NCBI RefSeq assembly: GCF_030846195.1
Contig: NZ_JAVCWH010000003.1
Location: 1-64,000 of the forward strand
Length of the DNA stretch: 64,000 bases
Origin: Paracoccus yibinensis
GTDB taxonomy: Bacteria > Pseudomonadota > Alphaproteobacteria > Rhodobacterales > Rhodobacteraceae
Direction: 5' to 3'
A program made the position numbers and the translations under genes. The notes beneath the pieces were generated by a model. That model was not told where the DNA came from. It worked only from the letters and a program-made list of their open reading frames with translations, and ran no database searches. This document shows, piece by piece, positions 8,102 to 16,113 of this stretch. Position 1 is the first letter of the stretch; each line of letters starts with the position of its first letter.

Positions 8102-9357
8102 CCTTCGTCATGACAGGCCTTTTCGCCGTCTTCCTGGTGCTGTCGGTCCCGGTCGGCTATGCGCTGATCGTCGCCGCGGGCACCGCGATCCTGTGGCAGG
8201 GCGGCACGCCCACGGTGCTGGCCGTGGTCAAGCTGTTCCAGCCGACGCAAAGCTTTCCGCTGCTGGCGATCCCCTTCTTCATCCTGTCCGGCTCGCTGAT
8301 GATGTCGGGCACGCTGGGCCAGAAGCTGGTGGCCTTCGCAGCCGCCATGGTCGGCCGCTTCCACGGCGGCATGGGTCAGGTGACGGTCGTGGGATCGACG
8401 ATCTTCGGCGGCGTCTCGGGGTCCGCCGTGGCCGAGGCCTCGGCCCTGGGATCCATGCTGATCCCCTGGCAGAAGCGCGAGGGTTATCCCGGCGGCTTCG
8501 CGGCGGCCGTGACCGCCTCCTCCTCGACCATCGCCGGGCTGATCCCGCCGTCGATCCCGCTGATCCTGTATTCGACGGTCTCGAACGCCTCGATCGCCTC
8601 GCTGTTCTCGGCGGCGATCCTGCCGGGGCTGATGCTGGCTGCGGGCTTCATGGGGGTCTGCTACTTCTCGGGGCGGCTGCGGAACTTCCCGCGCCTGACC
8701 GACCGGTCGCAGTTCAAGGGCTTCGGCGCATCGGTCCTGGCCGCGCTGCCGGCCCTGGCGATGCCCTTCTTCATCATCGTGCTGCTGCGCGCGGGCATCG
8801 CCACCCCCACCGAGGTCAGCGTCATTGCCGTCTTCTATGCCCTGGTGGTCAGCGCGCTTCTGTATCGCGACCTGACGCTGGCGCGGATCAAGGATGCGCT
8901 TGTCGGCACGGTCATCACCACGGGTGTCGTGATGCTGGTCATCACCGCGTCAAGCCTGGTGGGCCATGTCCTGATCACGGAGCGGATCCCTGCCATCGTC
9001 GCCACCTGGTCGCAGCAGACGCTGGGCACGGCGGTGCTGATCATCCTGATGATGAACATAATCATGCTGATCGTCGGCATGTTCCTGGACCTGCCGGCCG
9101 CGATCCTGCTGCTGGGTCCGACCTTCGTGGCCATCGGCGCGGCCATCGGCATGGACCCGATCCAGCTGGGCGTGATGATCTGCATCAACCTGTCCATCGG
9201 CCTGTTCACGCCCCCCATCGGCACCACGCTGTTCATCGGCGCGGCCATCGCCCGCGTGCCGATCGGCGCCGTGGTGAAAGAGTTGTGGCCCTTCTACCTG
9301 GTGGCTTTTGTCGTGCTGATCCTGATGTCCTATGTCCCTGCCTTCACCATCTACTGA
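8098..9357 (+). CDS. dctM: TRAP transporter large permease, DctM family
   Basis: This 419-residue sodium-driven transport subunit is close to the family length and consists of about twelve hydrophobic segments. Recognisable DctM features are LLAIPFFILSGSLM, the GSTIFGGVSGSAVAEA motif and the second repeat ending INLSIGLFTPPIG. It overlaps dctQ by four bases (ATGA). It completes a tripartite secondary importer for the small carbohydrate handled by the neighbouring enzymes. Confidence 0.93.
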   Translation: MTFVMTGLFAVFLVLSVPVGYALIVAAGTAILWQGGTPTVLAVVKLFQPTQSFPLLAIPFFILSGSLMMSGTLGQKLVAFAAAMVGRFHGGMGQVTVVGSTIFGGVSGSAVAEASALGSMLIPWQKREGYPGGFAAAVTASSSTIAGLIPPSIPLILYSTVSNASIASLFSAAILPGLMLAAGFMGVCYFSGRLRNFPRLTDRSQFKGFGASVLAALPALAMPFFIIVLLRAGIATPTEVSVIAVFYALVVSALLYRDLTLARIKDALVGTVITTGVVMLVITASSLVGHVLITERIPAIVATWSQQTLGTAVLIILMMNIIMLIVGMFLDLPAAILLLGPTFVAIGAAIGMDPIQLGVMICINLSIGLFTPPIGTTLFIGAAIARVPIGAVVKELWPFYLVAFVVLILMSYVPAFTIY

Positions 9358-9364
9358 GGCCGCG

Positions 9365-10252
9365 ATGACCGACGCAAAGACAATCGCCTTCGTGGGCCTC
9401 GGCTCGATGGGCCTGCCCATGGCGGGGAACCTCGCGAAGGCGGGGCACCAGGTGCGCGGCTTCGACAGGCGCAAGGCCGCCATGGACAGCCTGGCCGCGC
9501 AGGGCGGGATCCGCGTGGCCGACCTGGCCGGGGCCTGCGAGGGCGCGGATCTTCTGGTGCTGATGGTGGTCAATGCCGATCAGGCGCGCTCCGTGCTGCT
9601 CGACGAAGGCGCCTTGGCGGCCTTGCCGCAGGGCGCGCGGGTCTGCCTGATGGCGACCTGCCCGCCCGACGAGGTGACGCGGCTTGCGGCCGATGTCGCC
9701 GCCCAAGGGCGAGAGTTGATCGACTGCCCCGTCTCGGGCGGGGTGGTGGGCGCACAGGGCGGCACGCTGACCATCATGGCGGCTGCCCCCAGGGCCAGCT
9801 TCGAGGCCGTGGCCCCGGTCCTGCGGGCCATGGGCGACAAGCTGTATCATGTGGGCGAAACCCCCGGGCAGGGCGCGACCGTGAAGGCGATCAACCAGCT
9901 TCTCTGCGGCGTCCACCTGGCCGCCGCTGGCGAGGCGCTGGCGCTTGGCCGCAAGGCGGGCGTCGATGGCGCGACCCTGCTGGAGATCGTGGGGGGATCG
10001 GCCGCGTCCAGCTGGATGCTGAAGGATCGCGGCCCGCGCATGTTGCAGGACGATCCCCCCGTCACAAGTGCGGTGGACATCTTCGTCAAGGATCTGGGCA
10101 TCGCCCTGGCCGCAGGGCGCGGGGCGGGAATGGCGCTGCCGCTGGCGGCTGCCGCGCACCAGATGTTTCTGGCCGAAAGCGGATCCGGCAACGGCCTTGC
10201 CGACGACAGCCAGGTCATCGCCGCCTATCGCCGGCTGAACGGCATGTCCTGA
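9365..10252 (+). CDS. 3-hydroxyisobutyrate dehydrogenase-like NAD(P)-dependent reductase
   Basis: This 295-residue beta-hydroxyacid dehydrogenase has the Rossmann motif FVGLGSMGLPMAGN at the N-terminus, the substrate-binding signature DCPVSGGVVGAQGG near residue 120 and the catalytic lysine in ATVKAINQLL. The family includes tartronate semialdehyde reductase, 3-hydroxyisobutyrate dehydrogenase and L-threonate dehydrogenase. Basic residues after the second strand (DRRK) hint at NADP use. The ATG at 9365, seven bases after dctM, was preferred because homology starts there. Co-transcription with the TRAP genes suggests it oxidises the imported acid or polyol or reduces a semialdehyde intermediate. 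Confidence 0.87.
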   Translation: MTDAKTIAFVGLGSMGLPMAGNLAKAGHQVRGFDRRKAAMDSLAAQGGIRVADLAGACEGADLLVLMVVNADQARSVLLDEGALAALPQGARVCLMATCPPDEVTRLAADVAAQGRELIDCPVSGGVVGAQGGTLTIMAAAPRASFEAVAPVLRAMGDKLYHVGETPGQGATVKAINQLLCGVHLAAAGEALALGRKAGVDGATLLEIVGGSAASSWMLKDRGPRMLQDDPPVTSAVDIFVKDLGIALAAGRGAGMALPLAAAAHQMFLAESGSGNGLADDSQVIAAYRRLNGMS

Positions 10253-10313
10253 ATCAGGCGGGGGCGTCTTGACGGTTGCCCCCGCGCACGGTCCTGTGGT
10301 GTCGGAGGATCCG

Positions 10314-11288
10314 ATGCCGCTGAACCCCAACCTGAACTCCCTGGCCTATTTCGAGGCCGTGGCCCGCACCGGCCGCGTGACCGACGCGGCAGCGGAATTG
10401 GGCGTCTCCACCGCCGCCGTCAGCCAGCAGTTGAAGCAGCTCGAAGAGCAATGGGGCGTCAAGCTGTTTCGCCGCCAGGACCGCCGCCTGTCCCTGACGC
10501 TGGACGGCGAGATGCTGTTCCAGACGACCACCGCGGCCTTCCGCATGATCCGCGGGGCGCGGTCGGCGGTGCTGCGCCAGAACGACAACCAGCAACTGTC
10601 CATGCGCTGCAGCCCCAGCTTCGCCGTGCGCTGGCTGACGCCGCGTCTCAAGGATTTCCTGGATCTGAACCCGGACTGGGGGGTGCGCATCGACGCCTCG
10701 CCCGATTTCTCGGACTTTGAAACCGAGACGACGGATCTGGACCTGCGATACGGTTCGGGCCATTGGCCGGGACTGCATGCGGAATGCATCATCAGCGACT
10801 ATGTCGTGCCCTTGTGCAGCCCCGATTACCGCGACCGGCTGCGCAGCCTGTCGGACGATCCTGCCCGCCAGCTTGCCGGGGCGCGGCTGATCCATTCGGT
10901 CAAGGCGCGGTATCAGTGGGATCTGTGGCTGGCGGTCCATGGCGTGGATTTCCCGGTCAAGCAGGCGCCGCTGCGCTTCGACAGATCCTCGATGGCGATC
11001 CAGCTTGCCCGGGACGGGGCGGGCGTGGTGCTGGATTCGGTCACATTGGCCTTCGACGAGATGGAACGGGGAACCCTGGTCCCGCTTTCGACAGGTTTCC
11101 CCGCGGTCGAGTTTCCCGCCTACTGGATCGTCTGCCCGGCGCGGCACATGAACCGGCGTATCGTGCGGCTGTTCATCACCTGGGTGCAGGCGAACGGCGC
11201 CCGATTCCAGATGGCGTCGCGACAGCTTCTGGAAAGGACGGGCTGTTCGATCCGGATGGCGGAGGCCGGCGAACCGGGCCTGCTATAG
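10314..11288 (+). CDS. LysR-family regulator, GcvA-like, of the carbohydrate cluster
   Basis: This 324-residue protein has an N-terminal winged helix-turn-helix (about residues 5-65, with RVTDAAAELGVSTAAVSQQLKQLE) and a LysR substrate-binding domain. A ribosome site (GGAGGA) seven bases before the ATG at 10314 decides the start. The effector domain contains DLDLRYGSGHWPG, the pattern of GcvA-like members. It lies directly downstream of the TRAP and reductase genes and is most likely their local regulator. The C-terminus ends just before an IS5 remnant. Confidence 0.88.
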   Translation: MPLNPNLNSLAYFEAVARTGRVTDAAAELGVSTAAVSQQLKQLEEQWGVKLFRRQDRRLSLTLDGEMLFQTTTAAFRMIRGARSAVLRQNDNQQLSMRCSPSFAVRWLTPRLKDFLDLNPDWGVRIDASPDFSDFETETTDLDLRYGSGHWPGLHAECIISDYVVPLCSPDYRDRLRSLSDDPARQLAGARLIHSVKARYQWDLWLAVHGVDFPVKQAPLRFDRSSMAIQLARDGAGVVLDSVTLAFDEMERGTLVPLSTGFPAVEFPAYWIVCPARHMNRRIVRLFITWVQANGARFQMASRQLLERTGCSIRMAEAGEPGLL

Positions 11289-11632
11289 GCAACCACCCCG
11301 CCTTGCTGTCCCAGAAGCCGCAGCCCAACTCCACCGGCAACATGCGCCAAGGACAGCCGCTCTGCAGGACAAACATGATCCTGTCAGGGCAACGCGATCC
11401 CGGATCCGGGGCCGCCACTTTCGCGGCGCGGGAATGCCGCGTCAGTCGCGGGTCAAACGCCGCCCGAAAGGCGCGAAAGACGCGCGTGATTGGCATGAAA
11501 CAGCCGGTCATTGCCAGGGATCAAGCCGCAAGGGTCTGGAAGCAGGCTCTCAAGATTACCATGGCTAATGGTTGTGACCGCCGCTTCCTGTGCTAACCTG
11601 CGAGTGAATTGGCAATAAACCAGGTCGAGGTC
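11289..11632. other. Intergenic region with an IS fragment and the TAXI-TRAP promoter
   Basis: These 344 bases contain no intact gene. The left half carries an IS5-like transposase fragment on the minus strand (listed separately). The right half, up to the ribosome site GTCGAGG just before 11633, should hold the promoter of the TAXI binding-protein gene. I could not assign promoter boxes with confidence. Confidence 0.6.
11317..11410 (-). pseudogene. IS5-family transposase fragment
   Basis: Leftward translation gives IMFVLQSGCPWRMLPVELGCG (within 11317-11379), the signature N-terminal block of IS5-type transposases. The preceding piece IPDRVALTG continues the same block but in another frame, so a frameshift separates them. 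Only about 30 residues survive; the catalytic DDE part is absent. The fragment marks the right edge of the carbohydrate cluster, as the IS481 remnant marks the left. Confidence 0.65.
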
Positions 11633-12634
11633 ATGAAAATCAAAGCACTTCTTGCAGCATTCGCAATCGCAGTCTCGCTGGGTCAGGGAGCCTCTGCGCA
11701 GGAAATGTCGTTCTTCCGCATCGGCACCGGCGGCACGGCAGGCACCTATTACCCGATCGGGGGACTGATCGCGAACGCGATTTCGAACCCCCCGGGATCG
11801 CGGGCCTGCGAGGACGGCGGCTCTTGCGGCGTGCCGGGACTGGTGGCGACCGCCGTGGCCTCGAACGGGTCGGTGGGCAATGTCAATGCGATCAACGGCG
11901 GCGCGATGGAGGCGGGCTTCACCCAGTCCGACGTCGCCTATTGGGCGCAGACCGGCACCGGCTTGTGGGAAGGCCAGCCCGCGGTCGAAAAGCTGCGGCT
12001 GATCGCGAACCTTTATCCCGAAAGCATCCATCTGGTCACGCGCGCAGATGCGGGGATCGAGTCCGTGGCGGATCTGAAGGGCAAGCGCGTTTCGCTGGAC
12101 GAACCCGGATCGGGCACGCTGGTGGATGCCAAGATCATCCTCGAAGCCTATGGCCTGTCGGAAGCCGACGTGACGGCGGAATACCTCAAGCCCGACCAGG
12201 CGGCGGATCGGATGCGCGACGGCGCGATGGACGCCTTCTTCTTCGTGGGCGGCTATCCGGCCGGCGCGATCGCCGAACTGGCCAGCCAGCATGACGTGAA
12301 GCTGGTTCCGATCGCCGGCCCCGAGGTCGAGAAGCTTCTGGAAACCTATGACTTCTTCGCCACCGACAACTTCCCGGCGGGCACCTATGAGGGCCAGGAG
12401 GCCGACGTTCCCACCATCTCGGTCGGTGCGCAGCTTGTCACCTCGGCCGACCAGCCCGAGGAATTGATCTACGGCATCACCAAGGCCCTCTATAACGAGA
12501 ACACGCAGAAGCTGTTCGCGGCGGGCCATGCCAAGGGCAAGCAGATCACGCTGGACAGCGCGACGCAGGGCGCGGGCATTCCGTTCCACCCGGGCGCCGA
12601 GCGGTTCTACAAGGAAGCCGGCAAGCTTCAGTAA
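11633..12634 (+). CDS. TAXI-family TRAP transporter solute-binding protein
   Basis: This 333-residue periplasmic receptor has a signal peptide ending near GASAQE (about residue 23) and the TAXI hallmark IGTGGTAGTYYPIGG immediately after. Later segments such as KGKRVSLDEPGSGT and MDAFFFVGGYP are typical of the family. The ATG at 11633 was chosen because it begins the signal peptide and follows GTCGAGG. TAXI receptors often bind dicarboxylates or amino acids such as glutamate or 2-oxoglutarate, but the ligand here is unknown. The partner fused permease follows after a terminator-like hairpin. Confidence 0.93.
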   Translation: MKIKALLAAFAIAVSLGQGASAQEMSFFRIGTGGTAGTYYPIGGLIANAISNPPGSRACEDGGSCGVPGLVATAVASNGSVGNVNAINGGAMEAGFTQSDVAYWAQTGTGLWEGQPAVEKLRLIANLYPESIHLVTRADAGIESVADLKGKRVSLDEPGSGTLVDAKIILEAYGLSEADVTAEYLKPDQAADRMRDGAMDAFFFVGGYPAGAIAELASQHDVKLVPIAGPEVEKLLETYDFFATDNFPAGTYEGQEADVPTISVGAQLVTSADQPEELIYGITKALYNENTQKLFAAGHAKGKQITLDSATQGAGIPFHPGAERFYKEAGKLQ

Positions 12635-12655
12635 GCGCGGGTCCGAACCGGTTCG

Positions 12656-12687
12656 AAGGACGCGGGCCAAGGCCCTGCGTCCTTTTT
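12656..12687 (+). terminator. Intrinsic terminator between TAXI receptor and permease genes
   Basis: AAGGACGC-GGGCC and GGCCC-T-GCGTCCTT form a stem of about 13 pairs with an AA loop and one bulged T, followed by a T run (12683-12687). It stands 22 bases after the receptor stop codon and 27 bases before the permease start. Partial termination here would give more receptor than permease transcript, the balance binding-protein transporters need. Confidence 0.8.
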
Positions 12688-12713
12688 CCGTTTCCTGCAA
12701 CAAGGAATGATCC

Positions 12714-14777
12714 ATGAGTGAAACGTCCCGCCCCATGTCCGAAGCGGAACTGCGCGCCCTCGAAGAGGAATACGACCCCGAGGCCCGCTTCCGCACCGTC
12801 CTGCGCCCCGTCGCGATCCTGACTGCGGTGATCCTGTTCCTGCTGTCGGTTTATCACTTCTACACGGCGGGCTTCGGCATCCCGCGCGCCACGACCCATC
12901 GTGGTCTGCACATGGGCGTGTCGCTGTTCGTGATCTTCCTCAGCTTCGCGGCCTTCAACAGCGGCCGCCACAAGACCACGGGCTTCGTCATCCTGGGCAT
13001 CCCGGTCTATGACTGGCTGTTCGCCATCGCCGGGGCGGTCAGCGCCTTCTATGTGCCCTGGATCTATGACCAGTTGGCCTTTCGCGTGGGCAACCCGCTG
13101 ACGCTGGATATCGTCATGGGCACCCTGCTGCTGCTGACGCTGATGGAGGCCGTGCGCCGGTCGATGGGCTGGCCCCTTCCGGTGATCGCCCTTCTGTTCA
13201 TCGCCTATGCCTATTGGGGCCAGTCGATGCCGGGGATCCTGGTCCATCCCGGCGCGGACTGGAACACGATCATCAACCACCTGTATCTGACCTCGCAGGG
13301 GATCTATGGCACTGCGCTTGGGGTGATCGCGACCTATGTGTTCCACTTCGTGCTGTTCGGGGTGATGGCGCAGAAGATCGGCCTGGGGCAGCTTTTCATC
13401 GACCTGGCGACCGCGTTGACCGGCCGCTTCTCGGGCGGGCCTGCCAAGGTGTCGGTCGTGTCCTCGGCCATGCTGGGCACGATTTCGGGGTCGTCCATTG
13501 CCAACACGGTGACGACGGGCGCGCTGACCATCCCGGCGATGATCAAGATCGGCTTCCGCCGCCATTTCGCCGCCGCGGTCGAGGCCGCGTCCTCGACCGG
13601 CGGGCAGATCACGCCCCCGGTGATGGGGGCGGTGGCCTTCCTGATGGTGGAATACCTGGGCATTCCGCTGCGCACGATCCTGATCGCGGCCATCGTGCCT
13701 GCCTTCATGCATTTCTTCGGCGTGCTGGTCCAGGTCCACCTGGAAGCCAAGCGCCTGGGCATCCGCGGCCTGACCAAGGAGGAACTGCCCAAGGCCGGCA
13801 AGGTCCTGCGCGAAGGCTGGCTGTCGGTCGCGCCGCTGATCCTGCTGGTCTGGATGCTGATGTCCGGCCGCACGCCCTTCCTGTCGGCCTTCTGGGCGAT
13901 CACGGCCTGCATGGCCGTCTATCTGATCCAGCGGGTCATGGCGTCTGGCCCCGTGGAAGGCATCAAGGAAACAGCCGCCGGCATCTTCGACGGCTTCGTG
14001 TCCGGCGCGCGCCAGTCGCTGTCGGTGACCGCCGCCGCCGCCCTTGTGGGCGTCGTCATCGGCATCGTCACGCTGACGGGGGTGGGCTTCAAGATCGCCT
14101 TCATGGTGACCTCGGTCGCGGCCAGCGGGGCGGCGGATTTCCACGCCTTCCTGGGCTTTCTGCCGTTCGAACTGTTCAGCGTCCAGACCCTGACCCTGCT
14201 GTTCACGCTGGTGATGACGGCCGTGGTCTGCATCCTGATGGGCTGCGGGGTGCCCACGACCGCCAACTATATCATCATGGTGGCCGTCGCCGCGCCCGTG
14301 CTGGGGATGTTGAACGTGGAACCGCTGGTGGCGCATTTCTTCGTCTTCTACTTCGGGGTGCTGGCGGATGTGACGCCGCCCGTGGCGCTTGCCGCCTATG
14401 CGGGGGCGGGGATCGCGGGGGCCAACGGCTTCAAGGCGGGCAACACGGCCTTCCGGCTGTCGATGGGCAAGGCCCTTGTGCCCTTTGTCTTCGTCTTCTC
14501 GCCGTCCTTGCTGATCGTGACGCAGGCCTTCACGCTGCCCGACTTCCTGCTGGCCTTCACCGGCGCGGTCCTGGGCATCGTGGCGCTGTCGGTCGCGATC
14601 ACCAACTGGCTGTTCGCCCCGCTCTGGGTGATCGAGCGGATCGCCCTGGTCCTGGCCGCGATGCTGCTGATCGCGCCCGAGCCGGTTTCGACCGCCCTGG
14701 GCTTTGCGATCCTGGCTGCCGTGACGGCGCGGCATTATCTGGGACGGCGCGACACTTCCGCAACCTTGGCACCCTGA
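12714..14777 (+). CDS. Fused TRAP permease (DctQ-DctM fusion, TAXI class)
   Basis: This 687-residue membrane protein combines a small-permease part (about residues 25-180, four helices) with a large-permease part (about 200-680). The large part shows AMLGTISGSSIANTVTTGA and ASSTGGQITPPVMGAVAF, and a second repeat with MGCGVPTTANYIIM and ADVTPPVALAAYAGAG. The motifs are those of the 4TM/12TM fusion permeases that partner TAXI receptors. The ATG at 12714 is preceded by AAGGAA. A GC-rich hairpin follows the stop codon. It completes a second TRAP importer next to the DctPQM one. Confidence 0.94.
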   Translation: MSETSRPMSEAELRALEEEYDPEARFRTVLRPVAILTAVILFLLSVYHFYTAGFGIPRATTHRGLHMGVSLFVIFLSFAAFNSGRHKTTGFVILGIPVYDWLFAIAGAVSAFYVPWIYDQLAFRVGNPLTLDIVMGTLLLLTLMEAVRRSMGWPLPVIALLFIAYAYWGQSMPGILVHPGADWNTIINHLYLTSQGIYGTALGVIATYVFHFVLFGVMAQKIGLGQLFIDLATALTGRFSGGPAKVSVVSSAMLGTISGSSIANTVTTGALTIPAMIKIGFRRHFAAAVEAASSTGGQITPPVMGAVAFLMVEYLGIPLRTILIAAIVPAFMHFFGVLVQVHLEAKRLGIRGLTKEELPKAGKVLREGWLSVAPLILLVWMLMSGRTPFLSAFWAITACMAVYLIQRVMASGPVEGIKETAAGIFDGFVSGARQSLSVTAAAALVGVVIGIVTLTGVGFKIAFMVTSVAASGAADFHAFLGFLPFELFSVQTLTLLFTLVMTAVVCILMGCGVPTTANYIIMVAVAAPVLGMLNVEPLVAHFFVFYFGVLADVTPPVALAAYAGAGIAGANGFKAGNTAFRLSMGKALVPFVFVFSPSLLIVTQAFTLPDFLLAFTGAVLGIVALSVAITNWLFAPLWVIERIALVLAAMLLIAPEPVSTALGFAILAAVTARHYLGRRDTSATLAP

Positions 14778-14789
14778 CAAGACACACCT

Positions 14790-14820
14790 GCCGGAGGAGC
14801 AGCATTCCCTGCCCTCCGGC
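14790..14820. terminator. Bidirectional terminator hairpin between convergent genes
   Basis: GCCGGAGG at 14790-14797 pairs perfectly with CCTCCGGC at 14813-14820 across a 15-base loop. It lies between the ends of the TAXI permease gene and the convergent FUSC-type gene. There is no T tract on either side, so termination efficiency is uncertain. Confidence 0.55.
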
Positions 14821-14868
14821 GCCTGGACGCTTGCGCGATCATCGTCATCAGGACGTATTTCCGCCGGA

Positions 14869-15888
14869 TCAGCCTTGCCTCTGACAAAGGGTGGCAAGTT
14901 CTGATAATGTCTTTCGCACCTGGAGAAGCCCGAAAGCCAAGGCACTGCGGTTCTGGTGCTGGTCGGAACGCGGATTATCCTCCTCCAGCACCGCCCTGAG
15001 GCTTTTCAGCGCCTCGTCGATCTCATGGGTTCGCTGCTTCCATCCTTTCTCTCCTTCTGCCAAGGCTCTCAGCAGGGCGCAGGTCTGACGGCGGAGGGTG
15101 CTGACCTCCTCCTCCATGTCGGAGGTGTGTGTGGCAGATGCCGCATCGGGTTCGGCGGCACGGTCGAGGATGATGATCGAATTGTAAAGCCGGCGAAGCG
15201 CCTCGAGACGGCGCTGCCGTTCCGCGCAATCGGCAAGCTTCACGGCGCCCAGGGCTTCCTGTGCCTGCTGGATCGCCTTGTGGTAATCCGAGACGTGATC
15301 CGGCGGCGCAGCGTCCGCTCCCTCCTGCGTCACGGCCTCCAACGCATCCTCCAGGCGCGTTGCCGTTGCCAGCAAGGCCGTGCGGAAATGGCGATCAAAG
15401 CGCGATTCGGCGCGATCCGGCCAGACCAGCAACGAGACGAACACCCCCAATGCCGCCCCCAGGCCGATGGCCAAGGCCCTTGCGCCCGCCGTCCCCAGGG
15501 CCTCTGCTTCCGGGGCCAGGGCAATCGAGACCGCTGCAACGGCGCCATAGGACCAGTCAGGACGCAACCCGGCAATGCCACCGACGACCAGCAATGACAG
15601 GAAAAGCGCCGCGGATGCGCCCCAGACATCGGGAAGCAGGGTGACGCAGGCAAGACTGATCAGGCTGCCTGTCACCGTCGCCTGCAGGCGCGTCCAGGCT
15701 GCACCCATCGTTCCCCCCACCGAAGGCTGGATGATCAGCACCGCGCTGAGGATGGCCAGGAAAGCCTCTGCAGGGTTCAGCCGGGTCATGATGAGATAGG
15801 TCGCCAAACCGGCAAGGGCCGATTGCAGCGCCCGCCGCAGCATGTCGCGCGCGTCGACGCGGGACGGATGGATGAACCGTTCTAACAA
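14869..15888 (-). CDS. FUSC/aromatic acid exporter-like membrane protein
   Basis: This 339-residue protein has six closely spaced hydrophobic helices in the first 165 residues (LAGLATYLIM, AFLAILSAVLIIQPSVGGT, and so on) and then a long charged helical cytoplasmic tail rich in Arg, Glu and Leu. That is the plan of FUSC-domain proteins related to fusaric acid and p-hydroxybenzoate exporters. The start appears to be a TTG at 15888 with GAGG five bases upstream. An internal ATG at 15843 lacks a ribosome site. The neighbours are other envelope genes. Export of aromatic or inhibitory organic acids is inferred from the family only. Confidence 0.75.
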   Translation of the reverse strand: MLERFIHPSRVDARDMLRRALQSALAGLATYLIMTRLNPAEAFLAILSAVLIIQPSVGGTMGAAWTRLQATVTGSLISLACVTLLPDVWGASAALFLSLLVVGGIAGLRPDWSYGAVAAVSIALAPEAEALGTAGARALAIGLGAALGVFVSLLVWPDRAESRFDRHFRTALLATATRLEDALEAVTQEGADAAPPDHVSDYHKAIQQAQEALGAVKLADCAERQRRLEALRRLYNSIIILDRAAEPDAASATHTSDMEEEVSTLRRQTCALLRALAEGEKGWKQRTHEIDEALKSLRAVLEEDNPRSDQHQNRSALAFGLLQVRKTLSELATLCQRQG

Positions 15889-16113
15889 CGTTGCCTCGTC
15901 AGTTGCCTGTCATGTGCCAACAAAAGAGAGAAGCGCCTCGAAGCACAAGTCTGGCGTCATCCACGGGGTCATTGGCCCTGACTCTCCGAGAAACGGCAGC
16001 AGGGCCTGCAATTGACCAGGCCAGAACAGTCACCAGTTGCACATGCTCACTGTCTGCTGGCGCTCTTGCCAAGACGGAACCAGCCTTTTCCGGGTTAGAT
16101 AACGGAATAGCCG

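Noticed and set aside
12644..12655. Palindrome CGAACCGGTTCG after the TAXI receptor gene
   Set aside because: It lies directly against the terminator hairpin and is probably incidental. A self-complementary 12-mer of this kind cannot form a useful hairpin without a loop.
12546..14945. A 799-codon leftward frame opposite the TAXI permease, very rich in His, Asp, Arg and Gln
   Set aside because: It mirrors the hydrophobic codons of the permease on the other strand. There is no ribosome site or domain, so the apparent metal-binding richness is an artefact.
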